Of a stretch of 64,000 nt of DNA, positions 1-11,015 are shown piece after piece (position 1 is the first letter of the stretch; the number at the start of each line of letters is the position of its first letter). The notes under the pieces are model-generated. The model saw only the letters and a list, made by a program, of their open reading frames with translations. It was not told the origin of the DNA and searched no databases. This DNA comes from Cyanophora paradoxa (taxonomy: Eukaryota > Glaucocystophyceae > Cyanophorales > Cyanophoraceae): contig QPMI01000502.1 of assembly GCA_004431415.1 (NCBI GenBank), positions 202,771-266,770 of the forward strand. The letters are read 5' to 3'. The position numbers and the translations under genes were made by a program.

Positions 1-780
1 AAAGATGTCCGGGTCCATGCAGGATCGAATTTTTGCCATCGGCTGGCTTCTTGTGTTCTTCCGCGTCTTCGAAGCTTGTGGAAGGCTTTGATAAAATCTC
101 AAATGAATATTGTAGCGATGCGCAGACGGGAGGACGGGAGGGCGCGCGGAAAGTTGTTCAGGTCTGAAGAGGATCGAATTTTCGGGGTCGGCTGGGTCCT
201 CGCGGCCCGGCACATCTGTAAAGCATGCGAAACGCTTGATTTACATCTCAGATGCTTATGCTATTGTTCCGCGCGTGCGCCGCGGCGTGGGCGCGCGGAA
301 AGATGTCCGGGTCTGTGCAGGATCGAATTTTTGCCGTCGGCTGGGTTCTCGTGCTCTTTCGCGTCTTCGAAGCTTGTGGAAGGCTTCGATAAAATCTCAA
401 CTGAATATTGTAGCGATCGCGATGCGCTCGTGTGAGGACGCGAGGGTGCGCGGAAAGCTGTGCAGGTCCGTCGAGGATCGAATTTTCGGGGTCGGCTGGA
501 TCCCCGCGGCCCGGCACATCCGTAAAGCGTGCGGAAGGCTTCTTCTACATCTCAAATGCTTATGCTATTGTTCCGCGCATGCGCCGCGGCGCGGGCGCGC
601 GGAAAGATGCCCGGGCCTGTGCAGGATCGAATTTTTGCCGTCGGGTACCTTCCTGCGCTGTTCGGCCTCCGAAAAGCGGATTTCGGGGGTGCGCAGGCCC
701 TGCTATGTCTATGCGCGCCAGTACGCATTGATTGCGCGTGTCGCGGGACCGGCCGGAACCGGCCGGATCAAATTTTCGGC
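1..780. repeat. ~150-bp satellite, alternating two-monomer array
   Basis: The motif GGATCGAAT(T) recurs at about 22, 171, 320, 475 and 624, a spacing of 149-155 bp, with a weaker copy near 765. Neighbouring monomers differ and alternate: one type continues with TTTTTGCC, the other with TTCGGGGTCGG. The higher-order period is therefore about 300 bp; the segment at 1 resembles those at about 299 and 602. Open frames across it simply follow the repeat period and are not credible genes. The array probably continues left of the window. Confidence 0.85.
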
Positions 781-2025
781 CGACTCTTCGCACTGGGGCG
801 TCGAGGGCGCCCGAAAGCGAGCTTGCGGCGATCCGCTCGCGCTCGCGCGTCACTCTGTATCGTTCTGGGGCGTCCCTGGCGCGCTTTCGTCGCGGGACCG
901 GGCGGGACCGGGTCCCACCTTCTGACTCGGACTGCATTTGTCGGAGGTTAAGTACCGGAATTGATCCAGAGGGAAATTCGATTTTCGGGCGACGCCCACG
1001 GGAGAGCGGTCGTCTTAGGGGAGCCAGGACGCTAGAAATGGATCTAGAGAGGTCTGTGGGGGTTAGGGTAGCTGAGTCATTTGTGTGTGATGGGGGAAGC
1101 GTCACGTCCGTGTCGAGGAAAAATTATTAATTTTTCATGAGGAGGCTGGACAGGAAAATTATTTACAGGGGGGACGAAAAAATTCGGGTTCGAATCCGAT
1201 CGGAATTTGGCTCGTTGTTGACCGGGTTTGAGAAAGAGGCTTCGCCTGATCACGAAATCGCTCGAGTTTCCGACTGGGGCTTTTGACTCGACTCGCCGTA
1301 GTAAGCAATTGTGACGTACCCGGCCTCTTTGATTTAAATTGTCCAATCACCAAATCGACCGAGTTTTAGACTGAAGCTTTTTGACTCGACTCGCTGTAGT
1401 AAACGATTGGTGTTTTCCGCCAGCGAAAGGGTCCTATGGGTACACCAAACCACAGTACTAAGCGGGCTGGATCCGCTTGTTTTTCTTGACAAACACACCA
1501 TTCGGCACGGTTTCCAGTGGCATTTTTTCGCTTCTCCAGGCTCAGACCAGCCGTAGTTCGAAGGTTGCAAATGGCAAATTTGGCAGCAAAAGGTAAGCGT
1601 CGTCCGCAGAGTTGCAATTTCCCAGCCTGGCCTGGTACTGTGGTGAAAAGGTACTATAGTTCATTGTACTACTGTTAGGCTATAGCTAAAACAACTTATT
1701 AGTAAACATGTTACTAGGGGCCCGGGGAATCATGATCATTCCCCAAAGTCCCCTTCCCTCCCCGAAGTTCGAGTGTCCTCAGTGACTCCCCAGTGAGTCC
1801 CCACCTGTGGAGCACAGGCTGTGGTCGCGCGCGTGCACGCGGCGCCACGCGCACGTGGGTGTGGTCCTCCACGGTGCACACTGCACAGCGCTAGCGAACT
1901 TCGGGAGAGCTATGCACAAGTGCACCAAGGCAAGCGCGGCGAGGGGCCCTTCACAACGAGAGAAAGGCAGGGACGAGGAGGGGCCTCCGGGGAGAGGGGG
2001 TGGGAGGGGAGATGGGGTGGGTGGG
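781..2025. other. Non-coding stretch with a diverged ~97-bp duplication
   Basis: No convincing gene. Degraded satellite-like pieces occur to about 1000. Two related segments, about 1252-1315 and 1348-1412, share a core around TTTTGACTCGACTCGC followed by GTAGTAA, making a diverged tandem pair spaced ~97 bp. From about 1620 to 1740 the sequence is AT-richer and featureless. The part next to 2025 could hold 3' UTR or a last exon of the neighbouring minus-strand gene, but I could not show this. Confidence 0.5.
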
Positions 2026-5000
2026 TCACATACCGCGGCCGCTGGCGAGGAAGGGGGCGGCGTGGGCGAGGGCGGGGTCGCCCCAGGGGACGGGGAGCGG
2101 GGCGGTGGGGAGGAGGGCCGACGCCCCGGCCCCCTCCTCGAAGAGCGACCGCCGCACCGACGGCCGCTGCAGCGCCGCGTAGGCCGCGGCGGCGGCGGCG
2201 GCTGCTGCTGCGGCGGCGGCCGCCGAGGGGGAGGCGGAGGGCGGGCGGGGCCGGCGCCGGGGTGGGCCCTGCGGAGGGCGAGGCAGCGGGGACTGTGCGG
2301 GGAGGTGCGGGTGAGGGGCAGGGAGGGGACGGGCCCCGCGGAGTGGGAGGCGGGGGAGGCGTCCGGGGCGGGGAAGGGCGGCCAGGGGCGGCGGGGGCGG
2401 GGAAGAAGGAGGCGAGGGCGGCGCGGAGGGCCTTGAGGCGCGCGAGGGCGGCGCCCATGTCGGCCCGCGCGCCCCGCACTCGGCGGCCACGCCGGCGAGC
2501 TCGGCCTCGGCGTAGGCGTGCGCCTCGTGCGCCCCGCCGCCCTCCTCCGCGACCCGCGCGAGCAGCTCCCGCAGGATGTGCGCCAGGTGCGTCGCCGCCG
2601 GCATGGGCGGGCCCTGGCCCTCCCGCCGCGCCGCCGCCGCGCAGCGGGAGAGGGACCAGGGGGAGACCTTGACGCGGTGGCGCTCGTCGAGGAGGAGGGA
2701 GACGGGGGCGCCCCCCGGGGGGAGCAGCCCGCTGCGCTCCAGCAGGTCCAGGCCCTCCGCGGCGTCGCTCGCCATCAGCACGAGGCGCTGCGCGGCGGCG
2801 GGGCCGCGCTCCGGGCCGGCGCCGGCCTTGCGGAGCTGCTGCTCGTGCTCGAGGAGCGCCAGGAGCTCCCCGCAGGGCATGTACTCCATCACCAGCGCCG
2901 CCTCCCGCTCCACGCAGACCCCGATGAGCTCCACCACGCGCGGGTGCCGCGTCGAGCGCGCCACCCGCAGCGTGTGCGCGAGCGTGCCCAGCAGCGCCGC
3001 GGCGTCGGGGGCGAGGGCGTCGGCGGGGGCGCGCTTGACGGCGACGGGGCGGTCGCGGAGGAGGGCGCGGAAGACGGCGGAGCAGGCGCCCTCGGCGACC
3101 GCCTGCTGCAGCACGAGCTCCGCGGGGGAGACGAACCCGTCCTCCCCGCCCGCCGCCACGCCCCGGGCCCCGCCCCCGCCGCCGCCGCCGCCCCGCCGCG
3201 CCCTCGCCGGCGGGCGCAGCAGGAAGTCCAGCGACTGCTCCGCCACGTCGGCGAGCTCCTCCTCGGCCGCCCCGCTCGCCCCGCCGGCGGTGGCGCGGCC
3301 GGGGGCGGCGGGCCGGGGCGCGGCGGCCCGCGAGGAAGCGGTCGCCGGCCGGCGAGGCGGGCGCCGATGCCGCCTGCCAGGCGGGGCCCGCCCGAGGGCC
3401 CCGGCCCCCGCTGCCGCCGAGAGGGGCCCGCCGGCGTGCCGGGCTCCGAGCGCGGCGCCTGCGAGAGCTTCGGGATCGAGATGCCGAGCGGGCCGCCGAC
3501 GCCGAACTGCAGCTGCTCGGGCCACCGCGGCGCGCCCCAGGGACCCCCGGGGGCACGGCGGCGCCGGCGGGGCGGTGGGCGAGAGGAGCAGGCGACCTGC
3601 GGGCCGGGGGTGGAGGAGGAGGTGGCGAGGCGCGGGGCGGACTGGTGCCCGGGGCGGGGGCGCGAGGCCGGGGCCGGGGCGCCCGTCGGGGGGCAGGCGG
3701 GCGGAGGAGAAGAGCATGCCGGCGGAGGAGGGCGGGACGGCGTCGCGGGGGCCCCCGAGGGGAGGCGGAAGCTGCGCCCGCCGGCGACCGGCTCGGGCTG
3801 GGGCGAGGGGGCCCGGGGGGCCGGGCGCGAGGGCCGCCGCCTCGGGGTCGGCCGGCGAGGGCGAGGCGAGGCCGCCCCCGAGAAGAGCGTCTTCCACCCC
3901 CTGTCGGGCGCTCAGTGGGGCCCGCGGGCGCGCGGCGGCGACGGCGGGGGGCGCACCAGATGTTGGACATCGTGTTGAAGGGGCCGGGGCTACCCGCCAG
4001 CGGCCCCCAAGGCCCAGGCCCAGCGGCCCCGGCGAGGCCGGCCCATCGCCCCCTCGGCGGGGGCCGGCGGGGCGGGGGCGAGGGGCGCGCGGAAGGGGCG
4101 GCCGGCCGAGGGGCGCGGCGGCGGGGCGGCGAGCGGGGAGGCGCCAGGGGACGGGAGGCGCCGGAGGGAGGGAGTTGGAGCGGGGGGCGAGGCTGGGCGG
4201 GAAGGCGGGGCCGACGCGGGGCGACGGGCCCTCGTCCCCCGAGAGCGACCCCGCGCTCCGCGCGCTCTCCGGCAGCCCCGCGCCGCCCGTTGCCGCCGGC
4301 ATCGGCAGCGGCAGCGGCACCAGGCCGGCCCCCGGCGCCCCTGCCGCCGCCCCGGCCGGGCCACGCGGGCCCATCGCAGCGGGCGCCGCGCCGCGGGTGC
4401 GGGCGCCGCGGGTTGTTCCGGGGCGGCGGGCGGGAGGGGCGGGACGGGAAGGAGGCCGTCGGAGGGGCCGCGGGCGTCGGCGGAGAGGGGCGCGGGGCGG
4501 GCGGCACGGCGGCCGGGGCCAGCGCGGGGGCGGGGGAGGGGGGCCCCCCTTGGGCGCCCCCTTCGCTGCGGCCCTGGCGCCGCGGGCGGAGGCGGCGGGG
4601 CCGGGGCGGCGGCGGCGGCGGCGGCGTAGCGGAGGGGCGCGGAGGAGACGGGCGGGGCGGGGAGCGGCAGCTGCGCCTGCGACTGTCCGGTCGGAGAGGC
4701 GAGAGGCGCGGCGGCGGCGGGCGAGGGCGCTGCCGGCGGCCGCTGTCCGCCCGGGGCGGCGGGAGAAGAAGCAGGGGCGGCCTGCACAGGTCCGGCGGGG
4801 CGGCGGGGGCGGAGATGGAGGGCGGGGCAAACGCGCAAGTGGCGGGGAGGGGATGGGAGGGGCAGCGGGAGGATGGCCCCCCGGAAGGGGCCGGGCCCGG
4901 GCGCGCGCCGGCCCCGGGCCCTTCAGAGGGGTCGCGGGGGCCGAGGCGCTCCCCTTGGCGAGGGCCGGCTTGGCGGGAGAGGCCGGCTGCGAGGCGGGCG

Positions 5001-7634
5001 AGGCGAGGGCCGGCGCCCCCGCCTTGCCGCCCTGCGCCGCTGCGCCCGACCCGGCCCGCGCCCGTTGCTCGGCGCGGGCGCGGCGGCGGCTGGGGCCGCC
5101 GGCGGCTTTGGAGGGTTGGTGCTGGCCGCCGCTTTCTTGGGGCAGAAGCGGCGGGGGCGGGGCGGGGGCGGGGGCGGGAGAGGGCGAGGGGACCGGCGGG
5201 GCCGAGAGAGCTACGGGGGCGGGGCGGGGGCGGGGGCGGCGTCGCGCTTGTCGGCCTTGCGGGCCTTGGCGGCGGCGGAGGGGGAGGAGAGGGCGAGGGG
5301 CGGGCGAGGGCGCGTCGGCGAGGTGCTGCGAGGGGGTCGGCGAGGGCGCCCGCGAGCCGTCCGCGATTGGCGCCACGGGGCCCGGCGGCCGCGGCTCCCC
5401 GCCCGCGGGCTCCCGTCCCCGGCCCCGACTCCCAGCGCGGCCCCTCCGGCGGCGGCGGCGGCTCCCCGCGGCCGCCAGGGCCCCGACGGCCGCGGCGGCC
5501 GCAGCGGCGGCGGCGGCGGCGGCGGCTGCGGCCGAGGTCTTCGCGGAGGCCTTGGTGCCAAGGGCGGGCTTCTGGCCCTTGCCGCCCTTCTTCTTCTTGC
5601 CGGCGGCGCGGGGCGAGGCGGCGCGGGGCGAGTCGGCCTCGGCCTCGCCCTCCGAGTCGGGGGCGGCGGAGGGGGCGGAGGGGGCGGCGGCGGCGGCGCC
5701 CTCCTTGTCGCGCTCCTCAGAGACGAGGCGGTCGCCCTCGTACGACGTCCGCCAGCGGGCGCCCCCGCGGCACTCGCGGAACTCCCCGTCCCGCTTCCCC
5801 TCGCGCCACGTCCCCTCCATCCAGTCCCCGCTCGCCTTGGTGAAGCGCCCCTGCCCGTTCCGCTGGTCGTTCGCGTACTCCCCCTCGAAGACCGCCCCCG
5901 CGCTCGCCCCCTTGGGCCCGTACCTGCCCCCGCCCCGTCGGCCCCGGCGGCGGTCTCGGCGGGGGCGGGGCGGGCGGGGGGCGCACTTGTAGCGACCGCG
6001 GCCGCACATCTTGCCGTCGACGAACTCGCCGACGTACTCGGCGCCGTCGGACCACATCTTGCGGCCCTTGCCCACCAGGCGGCCCCGCTGGAACTCCCCC
6101 TCGTACACCGTCCCCGAGGCCCAACAGAGCTTCCCCTTGCCCTGCGCCCGCCTCAGGCGGGGGCCGGCGGGGCGGGCCGGGCGGGGCGGGCGGGCTCGCC
6201 TCGAGGGAGCCGTCGCGCCAGCTGCCCTCCGCCATGTCGCCGTTCTTCCAGGTGTACGTGCCGTACCCGCTGATCACGTCCTTCTCGAAGAAGCCCTCGT
6301 ACCTGCCGCCGCCCCGCCGCGTCGGCGCCGCCCCGCGCCAGCGGGGGCGAGGGCGCCGCGCACCGCTCGCCCTCGAACTTGCCGGCGTAGATGCGGACGC
6401 CCCAGCCGTGCATGTAGCCGGCCTTGAACTCGCCCCGGTAGACGCCGCCGTCCGAGAAGGAGAACTCGCCCTTGCCGTCCATGATCCCGTCCTTCCACAT
6501 CCCGTCGTAGCGCCGCCCGTCCGGCCACGTCTTCGTCCCTGCCGCCCCGCCCCGCTCGCCCGCCGCGCCGCCCGGAGGGCGCCCCCGCCAGCGCGCCGCA
6601 CCCTTCCCGTGCATCTTGTCGTTCTTGAACTGGCCCTCGTACTTGTGTCCCTCCTTCCACACGCGCGTGCCGAAGCCGTCGAACTTGCCGTTCTTGTGCT
6701 CCCCTTCGTAGTAGCCGCCGTCCGCGTAGACGTACTTGCCCCAGCCGTGGCACTTCCCGTTCTTGTACTCGCCTGCCGCCGCTCTCTTCGCACGCGAGGC
6801 GCCGCACAGGGCAAAAGAAAGGCCGGCGGCGCGCACCGTCGTACTTGCGCCCGTCGGGCCATGTCCGGACGCCCTTCCCGTGCATCTGGCCGTCCTGCGC
6901 TCCGAGCGTCTGGCCACCGCACGGGAAGAAAGAAAGGAATGCTCTCTTGCAAACCTTCCAGTCGCCGACGTACACGCTCCCATCGGCCTGCTGCGATCGT
7001 GAGTTGGCGTCGGGCGGAAGCGGGCGCCGCTATCGTCGTGCCGACCTTCCACGTGTACGTGCCGAAGCCATCGGGCTGCCCGTTGCGAAAGGAACCGGAG
7101 TACGTGTCTCCCCCTTCGCGGCGGGTTGGCGATGCCGCTCTGACAGGTGCTGGCGGGCGCGCGGAGCCGACTCGATGCGGACCTTCAAAGACCTCGTCGC
7201 CCTGACCGTGGAACTTGTCGTTCTTGAATTCACCGCTGTAGTACCCACCGCTGGCGAACTTGTATGTCCCTGGTGGCCGGGTTAACTCGGAAACGTCGTC
7301 GAGCAGTGCCCCCGCGCACCGCGACCCTCGAACTTCCCGTTGACGAAGTCTCCGGTGTAGCTGCTGCCTGCACGAGTGCTGCCAAGCCCTCCGATCCATG
7401 TGCCTGCGGTAGATCGTAACTGCGCTGTCCAGGCGTGGCGCCATGGCGAAGGGGGAGGCGGGCGGCTGCCATACGATCAAGCAGCCGATGAATACAATTG
7501 CACAGCTTACCTTTTCCATGCAGCTTGCCGTCGCGGAAGTCGCCGGTCTCGATGCTGCCGTCGGCCAGCGTCCGCGAGCCCCCCGGCGGCGCGGCGGCCG
7601 CCGCCGCTTTCTGGGTGGCGAGCTGCTTGCTCAT
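2026..7634 (-). CDS. MORN-repeat protein fused to a kinase-like (pseudokinase) domain
   Basis: Spliced gene, start Met at 7634 (MSKQLATQ). About 16 MORN repeats run from roughly 7590 to 5720, of the form Y-x-G-x-F/W-x-x-G-x-x-H-G-x-G (for example YSGEFKNDKFHGQG and YEGQFKNDKMHGKG). A long Ala/Pro/Arg-rich low-complexity linker follows. At about 3150-2450 comes a protein-kinase fold: a VAVKR lysine near 3035, HPRVVELIGV, and the hinge-like MEYMPCGELL. The catalytic loop and metal motif are lost: where HRDLKPxN is expected the sequence reads LPPGGAPVS, and DFG is replaced by SPW near 2660. MORN repeats usually bind membrane lipids or scaffold proteins, so a non-catalytic scaffold is inferred. 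An example intron is GTGCGCCCC...GGGGGCAG near 5928-5988. The exon structure of the linker is unresolved, and the stop at 2026 could instead be a read-through of a GTATGTG donor. Confidence 0.75.
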
Positions 7635-7910
7635 CGGCGACCTGCGGCAGGCGGCATGCGGCGAGACGGATGCCAGCCGATGGCGCAGTACCCCTCCCCT
7701 CTCTTAAAATCCGCACTATCGCGCAGCTGCAGCGCAAGACCGGTGTGTAGTTCGATTATTCGCACGGGCACGGGCAAGAAAGGCACACGGGCTCCGACGC
7801 GCTGCAGCGGGATCAAATTTGACCTCGAGCTCGGATCAAATGTGGAGCTCGAGCCGGCAGGCAGTGCCGCAGCTGCGGCATGCGCAGGCGACACTCAAAT
7901 CTAATCGGAT

Positions 7911-9529
7911 CTAGAAGTACGCTGGCTCCTTCCCGGGGGTCCACTTGATGTTGCAGCTGGGCGACGAGGGCCGGGAGCGTCAGACGTATGCATTGGTTCG
8001 GGGGGCGAGCTGCAAGCGGCGGGGCGGGGCGGACCCGATGGAGGGCCGCTGCTGCTCCTCGGGGATGGAGCGCCCGGCGAGCACGGCGTCCATCGCCTCC
8101 TTCAGGCTCTCCCCCGTCACCGGCGTCTCTGCCCCCGCCCCCTCGTCAGCACGTGCAGCGCCGCCGAGGCGCGCATCCCGGCCCCGGGGCTGGCGCCGGG
8201 GTGCTGCGGCTCACCGGTCGAGGGCCGGGCGCCGTCGAACTGGCCGCGGTACGAGAGCGAGCCCTTCCCGTCGAACTGCCGCCGGGGCTCGCGGGGCGGG
8301 CGGGGGGCGGGTGGGGGCGGGGCGGGGCTGGGGCGGGGCACAAGGTAGAAGTCGGGGGTGCAGGCCGCCATGTACGCCTTAGCGACCTCCTGCGTCTCGT
8401 CGAACTGCCCGCCCCGCCCCCGTCGGCCCCGCCCGGTGCACGGGGGCCGCTGGCGGGTCGGCCGCGGGCCGGGGCGCACGAGATAGGGCCAGGTGAAGCC
8501 GGCGCGCGCCGCCTCCTCCTTCATGGGGCCCGGGCCGTCCTGCCCCGCCGCGCCCCCGGCCCCCTCAGCGGGCCCGGGCGAGCGGGCGGCTACGCTTGGA
8601 GGCGGGCGGGCCTGCGGGTGCGTCTCGAGGGAGTTGGAGTTGATGAAGACGACGGCGATGCCCTTCTTCTGGTACTCCCCGCACACCTGCCCGCCCCCGC
8701 CGCCGCTCGCCCCCGGCCGGGGGTACGGGGTGCGGGGGGGGGGGAGGGCGCCTCGTAGAGCTTGTCGCGGATGTGGACGACGAAGGGGCAGTGGTTGCAG
8801 AGGAAGATCACCTGCCCGCCGCGCTCGCCCGGGGCGCGGCGGGGCGGGGCGGGGCGGGGCGGGAGGGCTGACCAGGAGGCCCTTGGCGTCCTGCCCGGCG
8901 ACCCGCCCCGCCGCCAGCTCCTCCGCGCTGCGCCGCCCGTCGCCCCGCCCCGCGCTCCGAGAGCAGGCGCGGCCGGCCCGGCCCCGCCAACCTGACGGAG
9001 ACCTTGGCGCCGCTTGTCGCGTCCGTGAGCGTGAACGGGATGAGCTTGGTGCCAACCGAGAGCATGGTCGACTCCTGCGGCGGCCTGAGACGCGGCGTCG
9101 CGAGGGCGCCGGCGCGGGGCGCGCTGCGGCGCGCGCGCCTTCCGGACGGCCTTCGTCGGCACGACCTCGAGGCCGAAGCCGGGCCGCTTGGGCGCGCACG
9201 CAGCATCAAACAGCCGCTCGCTTGCATTCTCGGGCACAACGAAGCTCCGAAGCACGCGGGAAGTCGGCAGCTGCGCGCGCGCGCAGTCAGCTCGCGCGCG
9301 AGGCGGGCGGCGAGTCCGGCGAAGACGAACGCACCCGCTTGGAGCTGGCTAGACCGACCCAGTCGTGGAACGCGACCTGAGCGTAGCGCGCTATCAGCCC
9401 CAGAGGGGCGCCCGACGCCGTTTCCGCGCGCGCGAGGCTCACCGCGCGCGGCGCCGTCGAGAAGGACGTCGACGTCGCCGGCTGAGCGACGGCGGTGGCT
9501 GGGGCCGGGAACGCGAACGCGCTCATCAT
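7911..9529 (-). CDS. Thioredoxin-fold (AhpC/TSA-like) protein with CNHCPF motif
   Basis: Spliced gene of the redoxin family typified in cyanobacteria and plastid lineages. In order it shows VGTKLIPFTLTD, VIFLCNHCPFVVHIRDKL (CxxC at about 8790), GIAVVFINSNSLETHP, GFTWPYL, FDETQEVAKAYMAACTPDFYL, a GxLSYRGQFD strand, and the family C-terminus PSIGCNIKW after a last intron (donor GTCCGCC, acceptor CCCAG). The stop is at 7911. The upstream exons read in frame through two further introns to a Met at 9529, giving an N-terminal extension of roughly 100 residues. It begins MMSAFAFPAPATA and is rich in Ala, Ser and Thr, so an organelle-targeting leader is possible but not shown. At least two introns begin with GC rather than GT. 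The thiol redox role is inferred from the conserved cysteines; the substrate is unknown. Confidence 0.8.
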
Positions 9530-10583
9530 GTTGCTGCAGTGTGGCTAAGCCAAGCAAGCCAGGAGAAAGTGCGGCTTGAGCTTGAGCTTGAGCTTCAGAC
9601 TTCACCGAGGCGCGGCGGGCGAAGCCCCTCACGAGCGCCCCGCCTGGGCTAGCGGTGCGCCAGCCGGGCCCCGGGGCGCGCATGCGAGCCCTGCGACCTG
9701 TTCATGATTATAAGCCTGAGCAGAGCTCAGAAGCTAATGCTGGCGGGCGCATGGGAAGCCCCGCGTCAACGAATTTCGAATTCGACGCCGACATGATCGA
9801 TCGAATTCGAACTGTTACGGATCCATCGATACTCCTACGTTATGGCTACTATACTATATAGCTATATATATATACTCGATCTCGACTCGGCGATAAACAT
9901 AAAGAGCTGTGATTGCATGATTATTGGGGAAGGGTAAAACACTTCCCCTGTCCCTGTCCCTCGGGCCCAACCCTACCCCAAATCCCATTTCCCCGACCTC
10001 CGCAAAACCCGGGCCGCGCGGTATATCCTGAAAGCACATCTCAAGGGGACTCCGAAACCATGTCTCCCGGTCCCGTCCGACCAAAGGGTGATCCAGGAAC
10101 AGGCACCAACACCCGGGACAAAAATGGGTCCAGCGACGCACAGGGAGCAGATATACGGGCCAGACCAGCTCGAGGTCGTTGCGCGCATCATGTCCGACAT
10201 TCCGTTCTGCAAGAGCGAGGCCGGGCGCGAGCGCGGTCGCGTGGGAGGACGCCGCGCGCGCTAGCCAATCACATTGGAGAGTCCGTTAACTTACCCTGCG
10301 AAACCTCTTAAGGTACCCCCCGGCCGCTTTCTCCCCCGGGCGCCGCAGCTCGGCTCGTCTCAACAATGGTTACGCCTCTCGCGCGCGCGGCAGTTTGCTG
10401 TGGCTCACGCACGCTTCCCCCCTCCCTCCCTCCCGCGCGCCCATGGCCAGCTGCAGCGCTTCCTCTTCAGCTCGGCGCGCGCGCGCCGGCCGCGGCTTCA
10501 ACTGTCACGCCTCTCGTGCGCCAACGAGGCGATTGAGGCGCTTCACCCGCGCCAACCGCGCACGCCCCGACGCATAGGTTGCC
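9530..10583. other. Intergenic, nothing recognised
   Basis: No gene with supported splice signals or a known domain. A short (TA)n run lies near 9850-9880 and a pyrimidine-rich tract near 10410-10440. The first ~150 bases may hold the promoter of the thioredoxin-fold gene. Confidence 0.5.
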
Positions 10584-10595
10584 GAAACCTTCTCC

Positions 10596-10795
10596 TGTGC
10601 AATCTGGTGCAATCTGTGTCGACCTGTGTCGACCTGTGTCCACCTGTGCCCACCCATGTAAACCTGTGCCTACCCGTGTCCACCTGTGCCTACCCATGTT
10701 CCCTGTGTTTACCCATGCAAACCGGCGTTTATCCATGTAGACCTGTGTTTAACCGTGCAACCCTGTGTGTTCTGTGCAACCCTGTGTTTTACGGA
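10596..10795 (+). repeat. CCTGTGTxxACC minisatellite, left copy
   Basis: Degenerate tandem array of a 10-12-bp unit such as CCTGTGTCCA or CCCATGTTTA, about 17 units. It lies just inside the left 12-bp terminal repeat and is followed by an AT-rich stretch to about 10880. The same motif family occurs on the same strand at 18976-19200. Confidence 0.8.
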
Positions 10796-11015
10796 TATTA
10801 ATATTCTGCATGAAAAATCAAAATTATTATTATAATTAAAGTTAACTCAAAATTATCTCAACTTCGAGAAATCAAATTAGTCGGGGCCGGCCGTGGCCGG
10901 CCGCGGCCTGGACCAGGCCAGGGCGCCGGCGCCGGCCCCGGTCCGAGGGCACCCTGCATATGGGGATGCGCATGCGCAGGCTTCGAAAGCCCGGGCAGGG
11001 CCGCTGCTCTCCGAA

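Noticed and set aside
1180-1200. GGTTCGAATCC, a tRNA B-box-like word
   Set aside because: No A-box, acceptor stem or cloverleaf could be built around it.
2450-3150. Annotation as an active protein kinase
   Set aside because: HRD, the catalytic-loop Asn and DFG are all missing in the clearly aligned region.
2576-5992. Very long open frame on the plus strand opposite the MORN/kinase-like gene, with several other plus-strand frames nearby
   Set aside because: Arg/Ala/Gly-rich translation without domains, produced by the lack of AT-rich stops in ~75% GC antisense DNA; the minus strand carries clear MORN and kinase-fold motifs.
10596-10795. Regular short repeats as a CRISPR array
   Set aside because: The units are 10-12 bp without unique spacers and the genome is eukaryotic; this is a minisatellite.
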